Assembly (NCBI RefSeq): GCF_013337685.1 | Contig: NZ_SUQN01000002.1 | Span: 558,001-622,000, forward strand | Reading direction: 5' to 3' | Source of the DNA: Citrobacter gillenii | Lineage (GTDB): Bacteria > Pseudomonadota > Gammaproteobacteria > Enterobacterales > Enterobacteriaceae | DNA length: 64,000 nt | Shown here: piece by piece, positions 10,584 to 21,748 of the stretch | Position numbering within the stretch: position 1 is the stretch's first letter | How the letters are laid out: every line of letters begins with the position of its first letter | Position numbers and translations under genes: made by a program | The notes under the pieces: generated by a model | What the model was told of the DNA's origin: nothing | Seen by the model: only the letters and a program-made list of their open reading frames with translations | The model's database searches: none

Positions 10584-11069
10584 ATGTCGCAACTGACTCA
10601 TATTAACGCCGCTGGCGAAGCGCACATGGTGGATGTTTCCGCCAAAGCCGAAACCGTACGTGAAGCGCGCGCCGAAGCCTTCGTCACTATGCGTAGCGAA
10701 ACCCTGGCGATGATTATCGACGGCAGCCACCATAAAGGCGATGTTTTCGCGACCGCACGTATTGCCGGTATCCAGGCCGCCAAGCGTACCTGGGATCTTA
10801 TCCCGCTGTGTCACCCGCTGATGCTCAGCAAGGTTGAAGTTAATCTGCGCGCCGAGCCGGAACACAGCCGTGTGCGCATTGAATCGCTGTGCCGACTGAC
10901 CGGGAAAACCGGCGTCGAAATGGAAGCGTTAACCGCAGCATCGGTGGCGGCGCTGACCATCTACGACATGTGCAAAGCGGTTCAAAAGGATATGGTGATT
11001 GGTCCGGTACGCCTGCTGGCGAAAAGCGGCGGCAAGTCGGGTGATTTTAAGGTGGATGCAGATGATTAA
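10584..11069 (+). CDS. moaC: Cyclic pyranopterin monophosphate synthase
   Basis: MoaC rearranges the 3',8-cyclo-GTP product of MoaA into cyclic pyranopterin monophosphate. The 161-residue length is standard. Conserved segments include [14 protein letters not shown], the IPLCHPL active-site loop and the C-terminal lysine-rich [12 protein letters not shown]. The 3' end overlaps moaD by 8 bp. Confidence 0.96.
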   Translation: MSQLTHINAAGEAHMVDVSAKAETVREARAEAFVTMRSETLAMIIDGSHHKGDVFATARIAGIQAAKRTWDLIPLCHPLMLSKVEVNLRAEPEHSRVRIESLCRLTGKTGVEMEALTAASVAALTIYDMCKAVQKDMVIGPVRLLAKSGGKSGDFKVDADD

Positions 11070-11307
11070 GGTGCTTTTCTTTGCCCAGGTGCGAGAACTG
11101 GTGAACGCAGATACGTTAGAGGTCGAGGCAGATTTTCCCACGGTGGAAGCCTTGCGTCAGCATCTGGCTGCGCAAAGCGATCGTTGGGCGCTGGCTTTAG
11201 AAGATGGCAAGCTGCTGGCGGCCGTCAACCAAACGCTGGTGAGCTTCGACCATCCCCTCAACGCAGGTGATGAAGTGGCCTTCTTCCCACCGGTAACCGG
11301 AGGCTGA
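11062..11307 (+). CDS. moaD: Molybdopterin synthase sulfur carrier subunit
   Basis: MoaD is the small ubiquitin-like sulfur carrier of molybdopterin synthase. MoeB adenylylates its C-terminus, which becomes a thiocarboxylate that donates sulfur to cPMP. The start at 11062 ([14 protein letters not shown]) gives the standard 81 residues, ends in the obligatory PPVTGG and overlaps the moaC stop by 8 bp. An alternative start 21 codons upstream inside moaC is unlikely. moeB lies elsewhere in this window (56.6 kb). Confidence 0.96.
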   Translation: MIKVLFFAQVRELVNADTLEVEADFPTVEALRQHLAAQSDRWALALEDGKLLAAVNQTLVSFDHPLNAGDEVAFFPPVTGG

Positions 11308-11308
11308 G

Positions 11309-11761
11309 ATGGCTGAAACGCGAATTGTTGTTGGGCCTGCGCCATTTAGCGTGGGGGAAGAATATCCCTGGCTGGCAGAGCGCGATGAAGACGGCGCGGT
11401 GGTCACGTTTACCGGTAAAGTCCGTAATCACAATCTCGGGGACAGCGTGCAGGCATTGACGCTGGAACATTACCCGGGCATGACCGAAAAAGCGCTGGCG
11501 GAAATCGTCGATGAGGCGCGTGAACGCTGGCCGCTGGGCCGCGTGACGGTTATCCACCGTATTGGTGAGCTGTGGCCAGGAGATGAGATAGTCTTCGTTG
11601 GCGTGACCAGCGCGCATCGCAGCAGTGCCTTTGACGCCGGACAGTTTATTATGGATTATCTTAAGACCCGCGCGCCGTTCTGGAAACGCGAGGCCACGCC
11701 GGAAGGCGACCGTTGGGTTGATGCCCGCGACAGCGATAAGCAAGCAGCAAAACGCTGGTAG
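11309..11761 (+). CDS. moaE: Molybdopterin synthase catalytic subunit
   Basis: MoaE is the large subunit of molybdopterin synthase. It binds cPMP and accepts two sulfurs from MoaD thiocarboxylate. The 150-residue length is standard. The catalytic lysines K119 and K126 (LKTRAPFWKRE) and the substrate-binding HRIG and SAHR segments are present. It is separated from moaD by one base and is the last gene of the moa operon. Confidence 0.96.
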   Translation: MAETRIVVGPAPFSVGEEYPWLAERDEDGAVVTFTGKVRNHNLGDSVQALTLEHYPGMTEKALAEIVDEARERWPLGRVTVIHRIGELWPGDEIVFVGVTSAHRSSAFDAGQFIMDYLKTRAPFWKREATPEGDRWVDARDSDKQAAKRW

Positions 11762-11802
11762 AGTACAATTGGTTTAGGTACATACTAATTCTGGAGATTG
11801 TC

Positions 11803-12507
11803 ATGGACCGATTCCCACGAACCGATTCTATTGTGCAGGCCCGTTCCGGTCTGCAAACCTATATGGCGCAAGTCTACGGCTGGATGACCTGCGGGTTGTT
11901 ACTGACGGCGTTTATTGCCTGGTATGCGGCGAACACGCCGGCGGTGATGACGTTTGTCTTTTCCAGCAAAATCACTTTCTTTGGGCTGATCATCGCCCAA
12001 CTGGCGCTGGTGTTTGTCCTTTCCGGCATGGTGCAAAGGCTCAGCGCCGGTATGGCCACCACACTGTTTATGCTCTATTCGGCATTAACCGGGCTGACGC
12101 TGTCGAGCATCTTTATCGTCTATACCTACTCGTCTATCGCCAGCACGTTTGTGGTCACTGGCGGGATGTTCGGTATCATGAGCCTGTACGGGTACACCAC
12201 CAAGCGCGATCTCAGTGGTTTTGGCAACATGCTGTTTATGGCGTTGATCGGCATCGTGCTGGCCTCGCTGGTTAACTTCTGGCTGAAGAGTGAAGCGCTG
12301 ATGTGGGCGGTGACCTACATTGGGGTGATTGTGTTTGTCGGCCTGACCGCCTATGACACGCAGAAGCTGAAAAACATCGGCGAGCAAATCGATCTGCGCG
12401 ACAGTTCCAACCTGCGTAAATACGCGATCCTTGGGGCGTTAACGCTGTATCTGGACTTTATCAACCTGTTCCTGATGCTGCTGCGTATTTTCGGCAATCG
12501 TCGTTAA
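11803..12507 (+). CDS. ybhL: Bax inhibitor-1 family membrane protein YbhL
   Basis: This 234-residue inner-membrane protein has about seven hydrophobic segments and belongs to the BI-1/YccA/TMBIM family (UPF0005). Family members include calcium-leak channels and YccA, which modulates FtsH. The precise role of YbhL is unknown. The C-terminal signature LTAYDTQKLKNI and the charged ...RKYAILGALTLYLDFINLF end are characteristic. It starts 41 bp after moaE with the ribosome site CTGGAG, so it may be cotranscribed with moa or have its own promoter. Confidence 0.93.
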   Translation: MDRFPRTDSIVQARSGLQTYMAQVYGWMTCGLLLTAFIAWYAANTPAVMTFVFSSKITFFGLIIAQLALVFVLSGMVQRLSAGMATTLFMLYSALTGLTLSSIFIVYTYSSIASTFVVTGGMFGIMSLYGYTTKRDLSGFGNMLFMALIGIVLASLVNFWLKSEALMWAVTYIGVIVFVGLTAYDTQKLKNIGEQIDLRDSSNLRKYAILGALTLYLDFINLFLMLLRIFGNRR

Positions 12508-12515
12508 TTTCTGCT

Positions 12516-12594
12516 GCCGGATGGCGCTGCGCTAATCCGGCCTACCGTGTTGCGTCGAAAGTAGGCCGGATAAGGCGTTACGCCGCATCCGGCA
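12516..12594. repeat. REP pair (BIME) between ybhL and ybhN
   Basis: Two facing REP palindromes, GCCGGATGGCG...ATCCGGCCTAC and GTAGGCCGGATAAGG...CATCCGGC, lie between convergent ybhL and ybhN. They probably act as a shared 3'-end stabiliser. Confidence 0.88.
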
Positions 12595-12607
12595 ATAACC
12601 TTCACGG

Positions 12608-13570
12608 TTATTTCGCCATTGCCTTCTCGTTTTTTGCCCGCAGTTTTTTCGCCCGGCTCTCCAGCAGCAAGTAACACATCAACGCCAGCAGCAGCGGGAT
12701 AAAATAATACAGTACGCGATACGCGAGCAGGGCGGCGATGATCGTGCCTTGCGAGGTATTTTCGCCCGCCAGCAGTGCCATGAATACCGCTTCCAGCACG
12801 CCGATACCCGCCGGAATATGTACGATAACCCCGGCGATACTGCTGACCAGTAGCACGCCCAGCACGAAGAAATAATGGATATCCTGGCCTAATAACAGCC
12901 AGATAATCGCTCCCATCACCATCCAGTTTGCCCCGGAGATGGCCATCTGCGCCAGCGCGAATTTCCACGATGGCAGCACCAGTTTTTGCCCTTTAATCGT
13001 GATATGCCGATGTTTAGCGAAGGCGCAACACCACAGATAAATGACAATAATCAGCAGCAGTACGATACCCAGAATGCGCAGTGTGGCCTCGTCGATATAC
13101 CAGTGTGCGGGCAGTTGAACGACGCCGAAGGTAAAAATAAACCCGCCGAGCAGAATATAGCCCAGCCAGTTGGTGGTAATGCTGAGTGAGAAAATGCGCG
13201 TGATCGTGCTACCCGGTAATCCGAGGCGGGAATAGAGTCGATAGCGCATGCCAATGCCGCCCACCCAGGTGCTTAACGTCAGGTTGAAGGCGTAGCAGAT
13301 AAACGACACCAGCATCACCTGACGTTTTGCCAGCTTGTGTCCGCAGTAATAGCGTCCGAGCAGGTCATAACAGCCGTACAGCAGATAGCTGACGATGACC
13401 AGACCAATGGCGCTGAGCAGGGCGAGGCGGTTGTAATCCCGGATAACCGACCAGACCTCTTCCCAGTTGACCTTGCTGGCATACACCACCAGCAGTACGA
13501 TCACCGCGATAAAAAACAGCCAGGTGAGGATCTTTTTTGCTAACCGCCAGCGGGGAGATGCTTTCGCCAT
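12608..13570 (-). CDS. ybhN: Inner-membrane protein YbhN (UPF0104)
   Basis: YbhN is a 320-residue polytopic protein with about eight membrane segments, related to the flippase-like domain of lysylphosphatidylglycerol synthases (MprF, UPF0104). Recent work implicates such proteins in lipid movement, but I would not assign a substrate here. Its N-terminus ([13 protein letters not shown]) is basic and cytoplasmic. It is the last gene of ybhP-clsB-ybhN and shares one base with the clsB stop, which suggests a link with cardiolipin or phosphatidylglycerol handling. Confidence 0.9.
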   Translation of the reverse strand: MAKASPRWRLAKKILTWLFFIAVIVLLVVYASKVNWEEVWSVIRDYNRLALLSAIGLVIVSYLLYGCYDLLGRYYCGHKLAKRQVMLVSFICYAFNLTLSTWVGGIGMRYRLYSRLGLPGSTITRIFSLSITTNWLGYILLGGFIFTFGVVQLPAHWYIDEATLRILGIVLLLIIVIYLWCCAFAKHRHITIKGQKLVLPSWKFALAQMAISGANWMVMGAIIWLLLGQDIHYFFVLGVLLVSSIAGVIVHIPAGIGVLEAVFMALLAGENTSQGTIIAALLAYRVLYYFIPLLLALMCYLLLESRAKKLRAKNEKAMAK

Positions 13571-14811
13571 CAGGGTTTCCCTCCTGCATCTTCAGCCTGA
13601 ATGCGGTCCTGCGTTTCCAGAGTCGGCTGCGCGGGAGGCGCGACTTCGGTAAGGTGCGGCGTGTGCGCCGGTAGCCAGCCGACCAGCGCCGGAAAGTGGC
13701 GTAAAAAGTGGAACGCCAGCACGCTCTTGGTCAGGTTCCACCAGGTGCGTCTGGGCAGCATCGATTCATCTACCTGCTGGCAATCCTCGGTAATAATGGG
13801 ATGCAGATTGTCCCGCAGGACCTGGTTAAATGCGCGGTCATGGATAATGATGTTGGCCTCCAGATTCAGCGACAGGCTGAGCGGGTCGAGGTTGCTGGAG
13901 CCCACCGTCGCCCAGTGATCGTCCATTAGCGCGACTTTGCCGTGCAGGGGTCTGCGACGGTATTCATACACCTGGACGCCGCCTTTCACCAGATAGTTGT
14001 ACAGCAGGCGAGCGCCGACTTTCACAATCGGCATATCCGGCTCACCCTGCACTATCAGTTTGACCCGCACGCCGCGTCGCGCCGCTTTGCGCAGCGCATG
14101 CAGCAGGCGATAGCCGGGAAAGAAATAGGCGTTGGCAATGATCACTTCGCGTTTGGCCTGGGTGAGCATTTTCAAATAATGGCGTTCAATATCATCACGA
14201 TGTTCTTCGTTATCGCGCCAGACAAACAGCGCCTGCGCCTCGCCGGGCTGGCGATTTTCGATTGCCCGATGATGACGTCGCCACCAGCGGCGCACGGCGC
14301 TTTGCCCCGGCAGGTTTTCCAGCACGAAGGTCAGGATGTCTGCCACGATGGGACCTTCAATACGCACGGCGTAGTCCTGCTTGGCCTCTGGGCCGTAATC
14401 GGACATATGCTCGGCGGAATAGTTAATCCCGCCGATAAAAGCGACACGGTCGTCAATCACCACAATTTTGCGGTGCATGCGGCGAAAAAGGTTGGTCCGC
14501 ATGCCGAACAACCGCGGGCGTGGGTCGTAATAGCGGAAAACCACGCCCGCGGTGGTGAGTTCGCTGACAAACTCCTCGCTGAGATCCGGTGACCCGTAGC
14601 CGTCGAGCAACACTTCGGCTTTAACACCACGCTGTGCCGCACTGAGCAGTGCCGCATGCAATTGTTTCCCGACCGCATCTTCAAACCAGATAAAAGTCTC
14701 AAGGATGATTTTTTGCTGCGCCTGTTCAATGGCCTTAAACACGGCGGGGTAGTACTGGTCGCCGTTTTCCAGCAGCTGAATTTGATTGCCATCACGCCAG
14801 CCATATTTCAT
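13570..14811 (-). CDS. clsB: Cardiolipin synthase B
   Basis: ClsB (YbhO) belongs to the phospholipase D superfamily. It makes cardiolipin and, with alcohol acceptors, phosphatidylglycerol from phosphatidylethanolamine at the inner membrane. The 413-residue protein has both HKD motifs, H113/K115/D120 (HRKIVVIDD) and H290/K292/D297 (HGKVALMDD). The second is followed by [10 protein letters not shown], typical of the family. Unlike ClsA it lacks N-terminal membrane helices. It overlaps ybhP by 4 bp and ybhN by 1 bp, so the three genes are surely one operon. Confidence 0.95.
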   Translation of the reverse strand: MKYGWRDGNQIQLLENGDQYYPAVFKAIEQAQQKIILETFIWFEDAVGKQLHAALLSAAQRGVKAEVLLDGYGSPDLSEEFVSELTTAGVVFRYYDPRPRLFGMRTNLFRRMHRKIVVIDDRVAFIGGINYSAEHMSDYGPEAKQDYAVRIEGPIVADILTFVLENLPGQSAVRRWWRRHHRAIENRQPGEAQALFVWRDNEEHRDDIERHYLKMLTQAKREVIIANAYFFPGYRLLHALRKAARRGVRVKLIVQGEPDMPIVKVGARLLYNYLVKGGVQVYEYRRRPLHGKVALMDDHWATVGSSNLDPLSLSLNLEANIIIHDRAFNQVLRDNLHPIITEDCQQVDESMLPRRTWWNLTKSVLAFHFLRHFPALVGWLPAHTPHLTEVAPPAQPTLETQDRIQAEDAGGKP

Positions 14812-15569
14812 AAATGAATCTCCGCGCTCAGGGGGGCGTGGTCGGACAAATGTCGCCAGTGACGTAGCGCCAGCGCCGTCGGAATACTGGCATTGGCGTT
14901 TTTCACATAGATCCTGTCGAGGCGCAGCAGCGGCAAACGTACCGGAAAGGTACGCGCCGGGCGTCCGTGGGCGCGGGTAAAAATCTCGTCAAGACCGGCC
15001 TGCGTTTTCAAAGGATGATTGGCCTTTTGCCACCAGTCGTTGAAATCCCCGGCCACCACCACGGGTTCCGTTTCAGGCAGGGCATTGACCCAATCCGCCA
15101 GCATGGTCAACTGCGCCTGGCGGTGGGCTTCACGCAAACCAAGATGTACACACATCACATGGATGGGGTGAGGGAGCATCGGCGGCACGATGCGGCAGTA
15201 AAGTACACCGCGCTTTTCACTGCTGCCGACGGAAACATCACGATTCTCATAATGTTCAATGGGATAGCGCGACAGCACCGCGTTACCGTGATGCCCCTGC
15301 GGATACACGGCATTGCGTCCGTAGGCGAAGTCGCTCCACATGGTATCTGCGAGAAATTCATAGTGCGTGGTATCTGGCCAGTTCTCCACGTGCAGAGGGT
15401 GAACCTCGTGCGCACCCATCACTTCCTGCAGGCACACAATGTCCGCACCGACCGTTCTGACGGCATCGCGTAGCTCAGGCAAAATAAATCGCTTATTAAA
15501 GGCGGTAAAACCTTTGTGAGTATTAATTGTGAGCACATTGAATGAAAATCGAACTGTTTGTCCGCTCAT
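14808..15569 (-). CDS. ybhP: Endonuclease/exonuclease/phosphatase-fold protein YbhP
   Basis: YbhP is a 253-residue member of the EEP superfamily (DNase I/sphingomyelinase fold). The metal and catalytic motifs are visible: LQEVMG (Mg-binding glutamate), VAGDFNDWW and the terminal [11 protein letters not shown]. In E. coli ClsB activity is increased by YbhP coexpression, and the operon position here fits that. It may be a phosphodiesterase on lipid head groups, which is inference. It is the first gene of the operon; transcription starts divergently from ybhQ. Confidence 0.9.
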   Translation of the reverse strand: MSGQTVRFSFNVLTINTHKGFTAFNKRFILPELRDAVRTVGADIVCLQEVMGAHEVHPLHVENWPDTTHYEFLADTMWSDFAYGRNAVYPQGHHGNAVLSRYPIEHYENRDVSVGSSEKRGVLYCRIVPPMLPHPIHVMCVHLGLREAHRQAQLTMLADWVNALPETEPVVVAGDFNDWWQKANHPLKTQAGLDEIFTRAHGRPARTFPVRLPLLRLDRIYVKNANASIPTALALRHWRHLSDHAPLSAEIHL

Positions 15570-15699
15570 GATTCTCCTGTCGGCGTCATTTTTCCTTTAA
15601 ATAGTGTAGTCGGCGTCACAAAAGGATGCGGTGTTACGGAATTTTCCGTAAAGTCCGGTACTCTGAACAATTAGTTAAAGATCCTTCAGGAGAAAAGCC

Positions 15700-16110
15700 A
15701 TGAGGTGGCAACAACGTGTTCGTGTCGCAACAGGTCTTAGTTGCTGGCAGATTGTGTTGCATTTACTGGTAGTGGCATTGCTGGTAATGGGCTGGATGAG
15801 CGGCACGCTGGTGCGCGTCGGCCTGGGATTATGCGTCGTTTATGGCGTCACGGTTTTATTAATGCTGGCGCTGCAGCGTCATCATGAACAGCGCTGGCGT
15901 GATGTCGCCGACGTACTGGAAGAGCTGACTACCACGTGGTATTTCGGTGCGGCGATGATCGTGCTGTGGCTGCTGTCCCGCGTGCTGCAAAACAACGTCT
16001 TACTGGCGTTAGCGGGACTGGCGATCCTTGCCGGACCCGCAGTGATTTCGCTGCTGGCGAAAGACAAAAAACTACATCACTTTGCGTCTAAACATCGCAT
16101 ACGCCGCTGA
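15700..16110 (+). CDS. ybhQ: Inner-membrane protein YbhQ
   Basis: This 136-residue protein has about four predicted membrane segments (for example [17 protein letters not shown], and VALGLCV-like stretches) and a basic C-terminus. No function is known. The ribosome site CAGGAG is 8 bp before the ATG. Its last 39 bp overlap the 3' end of ybhR on the other strand, which makes the two transcripts antisense at their ends. Confidence 0.9.
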   Translation: MRWQQRVRVATGLSCWQIVLHLLVVALLVMGWMSGTLVRVGLGLCVVYGVTVLLMLALQRHHEQRWRDVADVLEELTTTWYFGAAMIVLWLLSRVLQNNVLLALAGLAILAGPAVISLLAKDKKLHHFASKHRIRR

Positions 16111-17178
16111 TCCGGTCGTGGCCGCTATCACCAACAGTGGCCACAAACTTCCCCAGACAATCTTCAGGCTCGCATCCTTCAGGTAAATCTGTTTCGTGAT
16201 GTCCGTAAAGTGACGAATTGGGTTTATCCACGTCAGATTCTGCAGCCAGACCGGCATGTTTTCGACCGGAGAAACGTATCCTGACAGTAAAATTGCCGGC
16301 ATCATAAAGACGAACACGCCGATAAACGCCTGCTGCTGGGTTGAACACAGCGATGAAATCAGCAGACCAAAGCCCACCAACGACAACCCGTAAATCACCA
16401 TCGTGAAGTAGAACAAGCCCAGCGAACCGGCAAACGGAATGTGATAGGCCCAGATGCCAATAGCCAGCACGATAGTGGCCTGAAAGGTAGCCACGATCAG
16501 CGCAGGCACCGCTTTGCCAATGAAAATTTGCCAGGTGGTGAGCGGAGAGACCAGCAGCTGATCCAGCGTGCCCTGCTCACGTTCGCGGGCTACCGACAGC
16601 GAGGTGACGATCATCACACCGATGGTGGTGATCATGGCGATCAGCGACGGAACGACGAACCATTTGTAATCCAGATTCGGGTTATACCAGTTACGCACCA
16701 CCAGTTCGCTGTTGTTCGGCTTCGCTTTGCCGTCCATCAACTCTTGCTGGTATTCCTTAACGATCTGTTGCAGATAATTCGCTGCGATCTGCGCGCTGTT
16801 TGAGTTGCGCCCGTCAAGGATCAGCTGCATAGGTGCTTGTTGGAAGGTATCCAGATTACGCGAAAAGTCGGCCGGGAAGCGCACCAGCAACAGGGCTTTT
16901 TGCGTGTCGATGGTCGGTTGGATCTCCTGCGGGCTTTTCAGCAGCAGGATATGGGTAAAGGCGCTGGCGCGGGCAAAGCGCTGTGTTAATTCCACTGAAT
17001 GCTTGCCGTTGTCTTCGTTATAGATGGCGATAGTGGCGTTGGTCACTTCTAACGTGGCTGCAAACGGAAACAGGATCACCTGAATCAGCACCGGTAAAAT
17101 CAGGATCGCCCGCGTCTGCGGCTCGCGTAACAGCGACTGCAGCTCTTTGCGAATTAATGTCCATAAACGATGAAACAT
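16072..17178 (-). CDS. ybhR: ABC-2 type efflux permease subunit YbhR
   Basis: YbhR is a 368-residue ABC-2 permease with one N-terminal helix, a long periplasmic domain (about residues 45-170) and five C-terminal helices that include the [17 protein letters not shown] coupling region. With YbhS and the ATPase YbhF it forms an exporter fed by the membrane-fusion protein YbhG. In E. coli the system has been linked to resistance to cefoperazone, chloramphenicol and tetracycline and to Na+/H+ transport. It lies 10 bp after ybhS and is the last gene of the operon. Confidence 0.93.
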   Translation of the reverse strand: MFHRLWTLIRKELQSLLREPQTRAILILPVLIQVILFPFAATLEVTNATIAIYNEDNGKHSVELTQRFARASAFTHILLLKSPQEIQPTIDTQKALLLVRFPADFSRNLDTFQQAPMQLILDGRNSNSAQIAANYLQQIVKEYQQELMDGKAKPNNSELVVRNWYNPNLDYKWFVVPSLIAMITTIGVMIVTSLSVAREREQGTLDQLLVSPLTTWQIFIGKAVPALIVATFQATIVLAIGIWAYHIPFAGSLGLFYFTMVIYGLSLVGFGLLISSLCSTQQQAFIGVFVFMMPAILLSGYVSPVENMPVWLQNLTWINPIRHFTDITKQIYLKDASLKIVWGSLWPLLVIAATTGSAAYAMFRRKVM

Positions 17179-17188
17179 GGCCGTCCCC

Positions 17189-18322
17189 TCAATCCAGCCG
17201 ACGTTTGGTTTTAAGCCACGTCAGACCAATAAACATCACCGCCGAAGCGATTAAAAACAGCACGTTGATGATCAACACTACCGGAATATTTCCCGCCAGA
17301 AACAGGCTTTGCAGGGTGCTGACGAAATAACGTGCGGGAATGATATACGTCACCGCGCGAATAATGGCGGGCATGCTGTCTATCTGGAAGATAAAGCCCG
17401 ACAGCATAATAGATGGCAGGAAAGCGGCGTTGAGCGCCACCTGCGCGGCATTAAACTGGTTGCGGGTGATGGTGGAGATCAGTAATCCCATGCCAAGCGT
17501 ACTGAGCAGAAACAGGCTGGTGATAAAAAACAGGATCAGCAGAGAACCGCGATAGGGCACGCCAAGAATAAACACCGACACCAGCATACACAGCAGCATC
17601 GCCAGCATGCCGAGAAAATAATAGGGGATCAGTTTACACAGCAGCAATTCGACGCGGGTGACTTCGGTCGACAGCAGCGCTTCCATGGTACCGCGCTCCC
17701 ATTCACGTGCGACCACTAATGAGGTCAGGATCGCGCCGATGACCGTCATAATAATGGTCACAGCTCCTGGAATAATAAAATGCTGGCTGATCGCCGCCGG
17801 GTTGAACCAGTAGCGGGTCTGCACGTCGATCAGCGGTTCGAACGATTCGCCGCGGTCTTCTGCCCGCTGCTTTTGCCAAATCTGCCAGATGCCTTCCACA
17901 TAGCCTTGCACAAAGTTGGCGGTGTTCGGTTCGCTGCCATCGGTGATCACCTGAATGGGCGCAATATCGTTTGGCCGCGCCATCTGCTGGGCAAAATCCA
18001 CCGGGATCACCACCAGTCCGCGAATACGCCCGGCCTGCATTTTCTCAACTAACTCCTGGCGGTTGTCGCTGATGGTGGCGTCAATATACGGCGAGCCGGT
18101 CATGGTATGGGTAAAATCCAGCGCCTCTTCGCTCTGTTGCTCGAGCAAAATCCCCACCCGCAGCTTGCTGGAATCGAGGTTAATCCCGTAGCCGAAGATA
18201 AACAGCAACAGTAATGGGATCACCACGGCAATCAGCCAGCTACTGGGATCGCGCACGATCTGCCGCGTTTCTTTAATGCACAGCGCGCGCACGCGTCGCC
18301 ATGAAAGCGCGTGATTACTCAT
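17189..18322 (-). CDS. ybhS: ABC-2 type efflux permease subunit YbhS
   Basis: YbhS is the partner permease of YbhR, with the same topology: an N-terminal helix [17 protein letters not shown], a periplasmic domain, and five C-terminal helices starting near [18 protein letters not shown] choose the ATG at 18322 ([15 protein letters not shown], 377 residues), which matches E. coli and overlaps the ybhF stop by 8 bp. A start eight codons earlier is possible but lacks a good ribosome site. Confidence 0.93.
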   Translation of the reverse strand: MSNHALSWRRVRALCIKETRQIVRDPSSWLIAVVIPLLLLFIFGYGINLDSSKLRVGILLEQQSEEALDFTHTMTGSPYIDATISDNRQELVEKMQAGRIRGLVVIPVDFAQQMARPNDIAPIQVITDGSEPNTANFVQGYVEGIWQIWQKQRAEDRGESFEPLIDVQTRYWFNPAAISQHFIIPGAVTIIMTVIGAILTSLVVAREWERGTMEALLSTEVTRVELLLCKLIPYYFLGMLAMLLCMLVSVFILGVPYRGSLLILFFITSLFLLSTLGMGLLISTITRNQFNAAQVALNAAFLPSIMLSGFIFQIDSMPAIIRAVTYIIPARYFVSTLQSLFLAGNIPVVLIINVLFLIASAVMFIGLTWLKTKRRLD

Positions 18323-20051
18323 GTGCGTGCTCCTTATCCCAGTCATTGATAAGCGTGATAAACGCCTGCTCCATAGTCGGGTCCGGCGTGTCGTTATCGG
18401 CCGCCTGCGCTTTCAGGTCGTCCGGCGTGCCGCTGGCGATTAGCTTACCGCGGTACACCAGCCCGATACGGTCGCAATATTCCGCCTCGTCCATAAAGTG
18501 GGTCGTGACCATTACCGTCACACCTTTTTCTACCATGCTGTTGATATGCAGCCAGAACTCGCGACGGGTGAGGGGATCAACCCCGGAGGTCGGTTCATCG
18601 AGGAACAGGATGTCGGGTTCATGCATCAGCGAACAGGCCAGCGCCAGACGCTGCTTAAAGCCTAGCGGCAGTTCGTCGGTGGCATGAGAGGCTATGCTCT
18701 TCAGGCCGAACGCCTCGCTCATACGATCGATTTTTTCTTTCTGTGCGCGTCCGCGCAGGCCGTAGACGCCGGAGAAAAAGCGCAGATTCTGCTCCACCGT
18801 CAGGTTACCGTACAGGGAGAATTTCTGCGCCATATAACCCAGATGCTGGCGTGCTTTTCCGGAACTGACCTTCAGGTCCATGTCCAGCACCAGCGCTTTA
18901 CCTGAGGTGGGAACCAGCAGGCCGCACATCATTTTAAACGTGGTCGATTTACCCGCCCCGTTGGGGCCTAACAGGCCAAAAATCTCACCGCGTTGGACGG
19001 CAAAATCCACATGGTCGGTGGCGGCAAAATCACCGAATTTTTTGGTCAGCGCTTTGGCTTCAATCACCGTTTCACCGGCGGTACCTTCTACGGTGTGCAG
19101 GATAGCGCCCAGCGGCGATTCAGAGGTTCCCGCGCCGCCGAGTAAATCGATAAACGCATCTTCAAAGCGCGGCGCTGTACTGGTGATGGTGATTTCCGGC
19201 ATGCCTTCAGCTTTGCGAATATCGTCCGCCGTGGCCGCTTTTTTCAGGATCAGGCGCACGGATTTCCCCTGAATCATGCCGTCGCTGACCTGCGGTAACT
19301 TGAGCGCGCGTTGTAGCAGTTTGCGGTTATTTTCCTGCGGGCTGCTCATTAAAAAACTGCGCCCGGCCATGGTTTGCGTCAGCTGAGTCGGATCGCCTTG
19401 ATAGAGCAATTCACCTTCGTTCATCAGCAGCACATCGCGGCACTGCTCGGCCTCGTCCAGATACGAGGTGCTCCAGAGGATCAACATGCCATCCCCGGCC
19501 AGTTCATGCACCATTTGCCACAATTCGCGGCGGGATATTGGGTCTACGCCCACGCCGGGCTCATCCAGCAGCAGCACTTTGGGTTCGCCGACCAGCGTAC
19601 AGGCAAGACCCAGTTTCTGCTTCATGCCGCCGGAGAGTTTCCCCGCCAGACGTCCGGTAAACGGCCCCAGCGAGGTAAACTCCAGCAGACGGGCAAAGGT
19701 TTTCTCCCGCGCTTCACCGGTAACGCTGCGTAAATCGGCATAGAGATTGAGGTTCTCCATGACGGTCAAATCTTCATACAGGCCGAATTTCTGTGGCATA
19801 TAGCCCAGCACCGCATGCAGGGCGCTGTCGTTGATGATGGGGTCAAAGCCAATCACCGTCGCGCTGCCGCCATCCGGCTTCAACAGGCCCGCCAGCATCC
19901 GCATCAGCGTGGTTTTCCCTGCGCCGTCGGGACCTACCAGACCGGTGACATAACCTGCGTGAATCGTGCAGTCGAGCGGGGCGACCGCCGGTTTTTCCAT
20001 CCCGGCAAAGCGCTTAACCAGCCCGTTGAGGGTAATGACTGCGTCATTCAT
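18315..20051 (-). CDS. ybhF: Tandem ATP-binding subunit YbhF of the YbhFSR exporter
   Basis: YbhF is a 578-residue fusion of two ABC ATPase domains. Domain 1 has Walker [10 protein letters not shown], signature LSGGMKQKL and Walker B LLLDEP. Domain 2 has GPNGAGKST and Walker [10 protein letters not shown] but a degenerate signature LPLGFKQRL. The ATG at 20051 ([11 protein letters not shown]) matches the E. coli start and overlaps ybhG by 8 bp. The asymmetric signatures suggest only one fully canonical ATP site. It is cytoplasmic and docks to YbhR and YbhS. Confidence 0.95.
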   Translation of the reverse strand: MNDAVITLNGLVKRFAGMEKPAVAPLDCTIHAGYVTGLVGPDGAGKTTLMRMLAGLLKPDGGSATVIGFDPIINDSALHAVLGYMPQKFGLYEDLTVMENLNLYADLRSVTGEAREKTFARLLEFTSLGPFTGRLAGKLSGGMKQKLGLACTLVGEPKVLLLDEPGVGVDPISRRELWQMVHELAGDGMLILWSTSYLDEAEQCRDVLLMNEGELLYQGDPTQLTQTMAGRSFLMSSPQENNRKLLQRALKLPQVSDGMIQGKSVRLILKKAATADDIRKAEGMPEITITSTAPRFEDAFIDLLGGAGTSESPLGAILHTVEGTAGETVIEAKALTKKFGDFAATDHVDFAVQRGEIFGLLGPNGAGKSTTFKMMCGLLVPTSGKALVLDMDLKVSSGKARQHLGYMAQKFSLYGNLTVEQNLRFFSGVYGLRGRAQKEKIDRMSEAFGLKSIASHATDELPLGFKQRLALACSLMHEPDILFLDEPTSGVDPLTRREFWLHINSMVEKGVTVMVTTHFMDEAEYCDRIGLVYRGKLIASGTPDDLKAQAADNDTPDPTMEQAFITLINDWDKEHAHE

Positions 20052-21039
20052 GCCGCGCCTCGTCACCGAACTTCACCGTCACCGGCATTCCCTGACGCAG
20101 CGCATCGTCGGCATCGGTCACGACAATACGCAGGCGGTAGACCAGGTCGGTACGCAGGTCCGGGGTCTCTACCGTTTTCGGTGTAAACTCTGCTGTTGGC
20201 GACACAAAGCCGATTTTGCCGTGGTACGGTTTATCCGGGCGGCCATCGGTATAAAGCAGAATTTCACGTCCTGGCTGCGCCTGGCTCAGATTGCGTTCGT
20301 CCACATAGGCGCGGACCCACACCGGCCGGGTAAGCGACAGCGTCAGCACCGTGCCGCCCGCGTTCAGCATACTGCCGGGCTCGACCGCACGGGTAAGCAG
20401 TGTGCCGTCAGACGGGGAGGTCAGCGTGGTGTCATGCAAATCGAGTTCAGCCTGCGCCAGCTGCGCCTGAGCTTGTTCGAGCGTCGCTTTCGCCTGGGCG
20501 ATATCCTGCGGACGATTACCGCTGCGGTATTGACTGAGTTTATCCTGCGCGGATTTCAGCGTTGCCAGCGCCTGGTCGCGTGAAGAACGGGCGTTTTCCA
20601 GATCGTTGGCTGAGATAGTGCGGCTTTTCCATAATCCGAGCTGGCGATTATAAAAGTTCTGCGCGTAGTCATACGCTGCCTGGGCCTGCTTCACGGCCGC
20701 CGCGGTTTGTGCGATTTCTTCTTCACGATACCCGGCCAGCATCAGGTCGTACTGCGCCTGCGCGGCGGCAACGTTAGCCTTCGCCTGCATCAGCGCGTTT
20801 TCGTAGGGGGCGTGGTCCAGTTCGCCCAGTACCTGACCGGCAGTAATCGCATCACCTTCGTCAACCGCCAGCGAGGCCAGCCTGCCGCCTACGCGAAAAC
20901 TTAAATTGACGCTGCGGATATCGACGTTGCCGTACAGGGTCAGGCCGTTATCTTGTTGGCTTTGATACCACCACGTTCCACCAGCAATCACGGCAACGAG
21001 GGCCGCGATAACCAGCCCGAGAACGACAGGTTTTTTCAT
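20044..21039 (-). CDS. ybhG: Membrane-fusion (HlyD/EmrA-type) subunit YbhG
   Basis: YbhG is a periplasmic adaptor of 331 residues anchored by an N-terminal signal-anchor ([19 protein letters not shown]). It has a split lipoyl domain and a long alpha-helical coiled coil rich in A, Q and D (about 75-210: [19 protein letters not shown] and following), then a beta-barrel domain. It is expected to bridge YbhFSR to TolC. It overlaps cecR by 4 bp. Confidence 0.94.
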   Translation of the reverse strand: MKKPVVLGLVIAALVAVIAGGTWWYQSQQDNGLTLYGNVDIRSVNLSFRVGGRLASLAVDEGDAITAGQVLGELDHAPYENALMQAKANVAAAQAQYDLMLAGYREEEIAQTAAAVKQAQAAYDYAQNFYNRQLGLWKSRTISANDLENARSSRDQALATLKSAQDKLSQYRSGNRPQDIAQAKATLEQAQAQLAQAELDLHDTTLTSPSDGTLLTRAVEPGSMLNAGGTVLTLSLTRPVWVRAYVDERNLSQAQPGREILLYTDGRPDKPYHGKIGFVSPTAEFTPKTVETPDLRTDLVYRLRIVVTDADDALRQGMPVTVKFGDEARHE

Positions 21040-21713
21040 GACTCCAGACTCCTTTGCGTTAAACCTTGCAGAATAAGATCGATGTGACAGGTGATCGTGT
21101 GTTCAATTAGCGCGGTTTTATCCGCATCAAATTGTGACCAACCCGTGCGCAACAGAATAGTTTCTTTACCCAAACGGAAGGCCAGCACTTCACCCAATAT
21201 GGCGTGGGTATGCAGGATCATTTGGGTGTCATTGGCATCGCGACCCGTATAAGCGGCAATTAAGCGGGTCAGGTGGCTATGCAGCGGGTTGATCACCTGG
21301 TCATGCACCAACTGATAGGCTGCAGTGGGGGAGAGCTGTTCGCGCGAAATAAATTTGCTCAGGTTCACCGTGTCATCCTGGGTTAACAGCGTGATCATGT
21401 TTTTGCAGGCACGCAGGATCAGTTCGCGCATGGCGGCCCGGTCCGGCTCGGGTTGGGTAAACAGACGCTCGGCTTCTTCAGCATGAGGGCGAAACTGTGA
21501 ACCGATAAAATCCGCGATCCACTGGGCGCAGGCGAGATATAAATCCTCTTTTGAACCAAAATAGTAGGTAATCGCGGCGATGTTTTGTCCGGCCTGAGCG
21601 GCAATATCGCGCGTAGTGGCATGCAGTCCGTACTCACCAAATTGTGCGAGCGCGGCGGCAATCAGCTGGTTCTTTGCCTGTTCACCTTTAGTTGTCATGG
21701 TGGATGTATTCAT
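21036..21713 (-). CDS. cecR: TetR-family repressor CecR
   Basis: CecR (YbiH) is a 225-residue TetR regulator. The N-terminal helix-turn-helix spans [28 protein letters not shown]. In E. coli it controls its own ybhGFSR operon and divergent rhlE, and affects cefoperazone and chloramphenicol sensitivity. Here it heads cecR-ybhGFSR and its start lies 15 bp from a perfect palindrome that fits the CecR site, supporting autoregulation. Confidence 0.93.
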   Translation of the reverse strand: MNTSTMTTKGEQAKNQLIAAALAQFGEYGLHATTRDIAAQAGQNIAAITYYFGSKEDLYLACAQWIADFIGSQFRPHAEEAERLFTQPEPDRAAMRELILRACKNMITLLTQDDTVNLSKFISREQLSPTAAYQLVHDQVINPLHSHLTRLIAAYTGRDANDTQMILHTHAILGEVLAFRLGKETILLRTGWSQFDADKTALIEHTITCHIDLILQGLTQRSLES

Positions 21714-21728
21714 GGCATGCCTAAATTA

Positions 21729-21748
21729 TTAATCAATCGATTGATTAA
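21729..21748. promoter_or_regulatory. CecR operator, perfect 20-bp palindrome
   Basis: TTAATCAATCGATTGATTAA is exactly self-complementary. It lies between divergent cecR and rhlE, 15 bp from the cecR ATG, where repressor binding would block the cecR operon and reach rhlE. Confidence 0.88.

Noticed and set aside
13942-14592. A 216-codon open frame opposite clsB
   Set aside because: It lies entirely antisense to both HKD domains of clsB. Composition and lack of ribosome site indicate a shadow frame.
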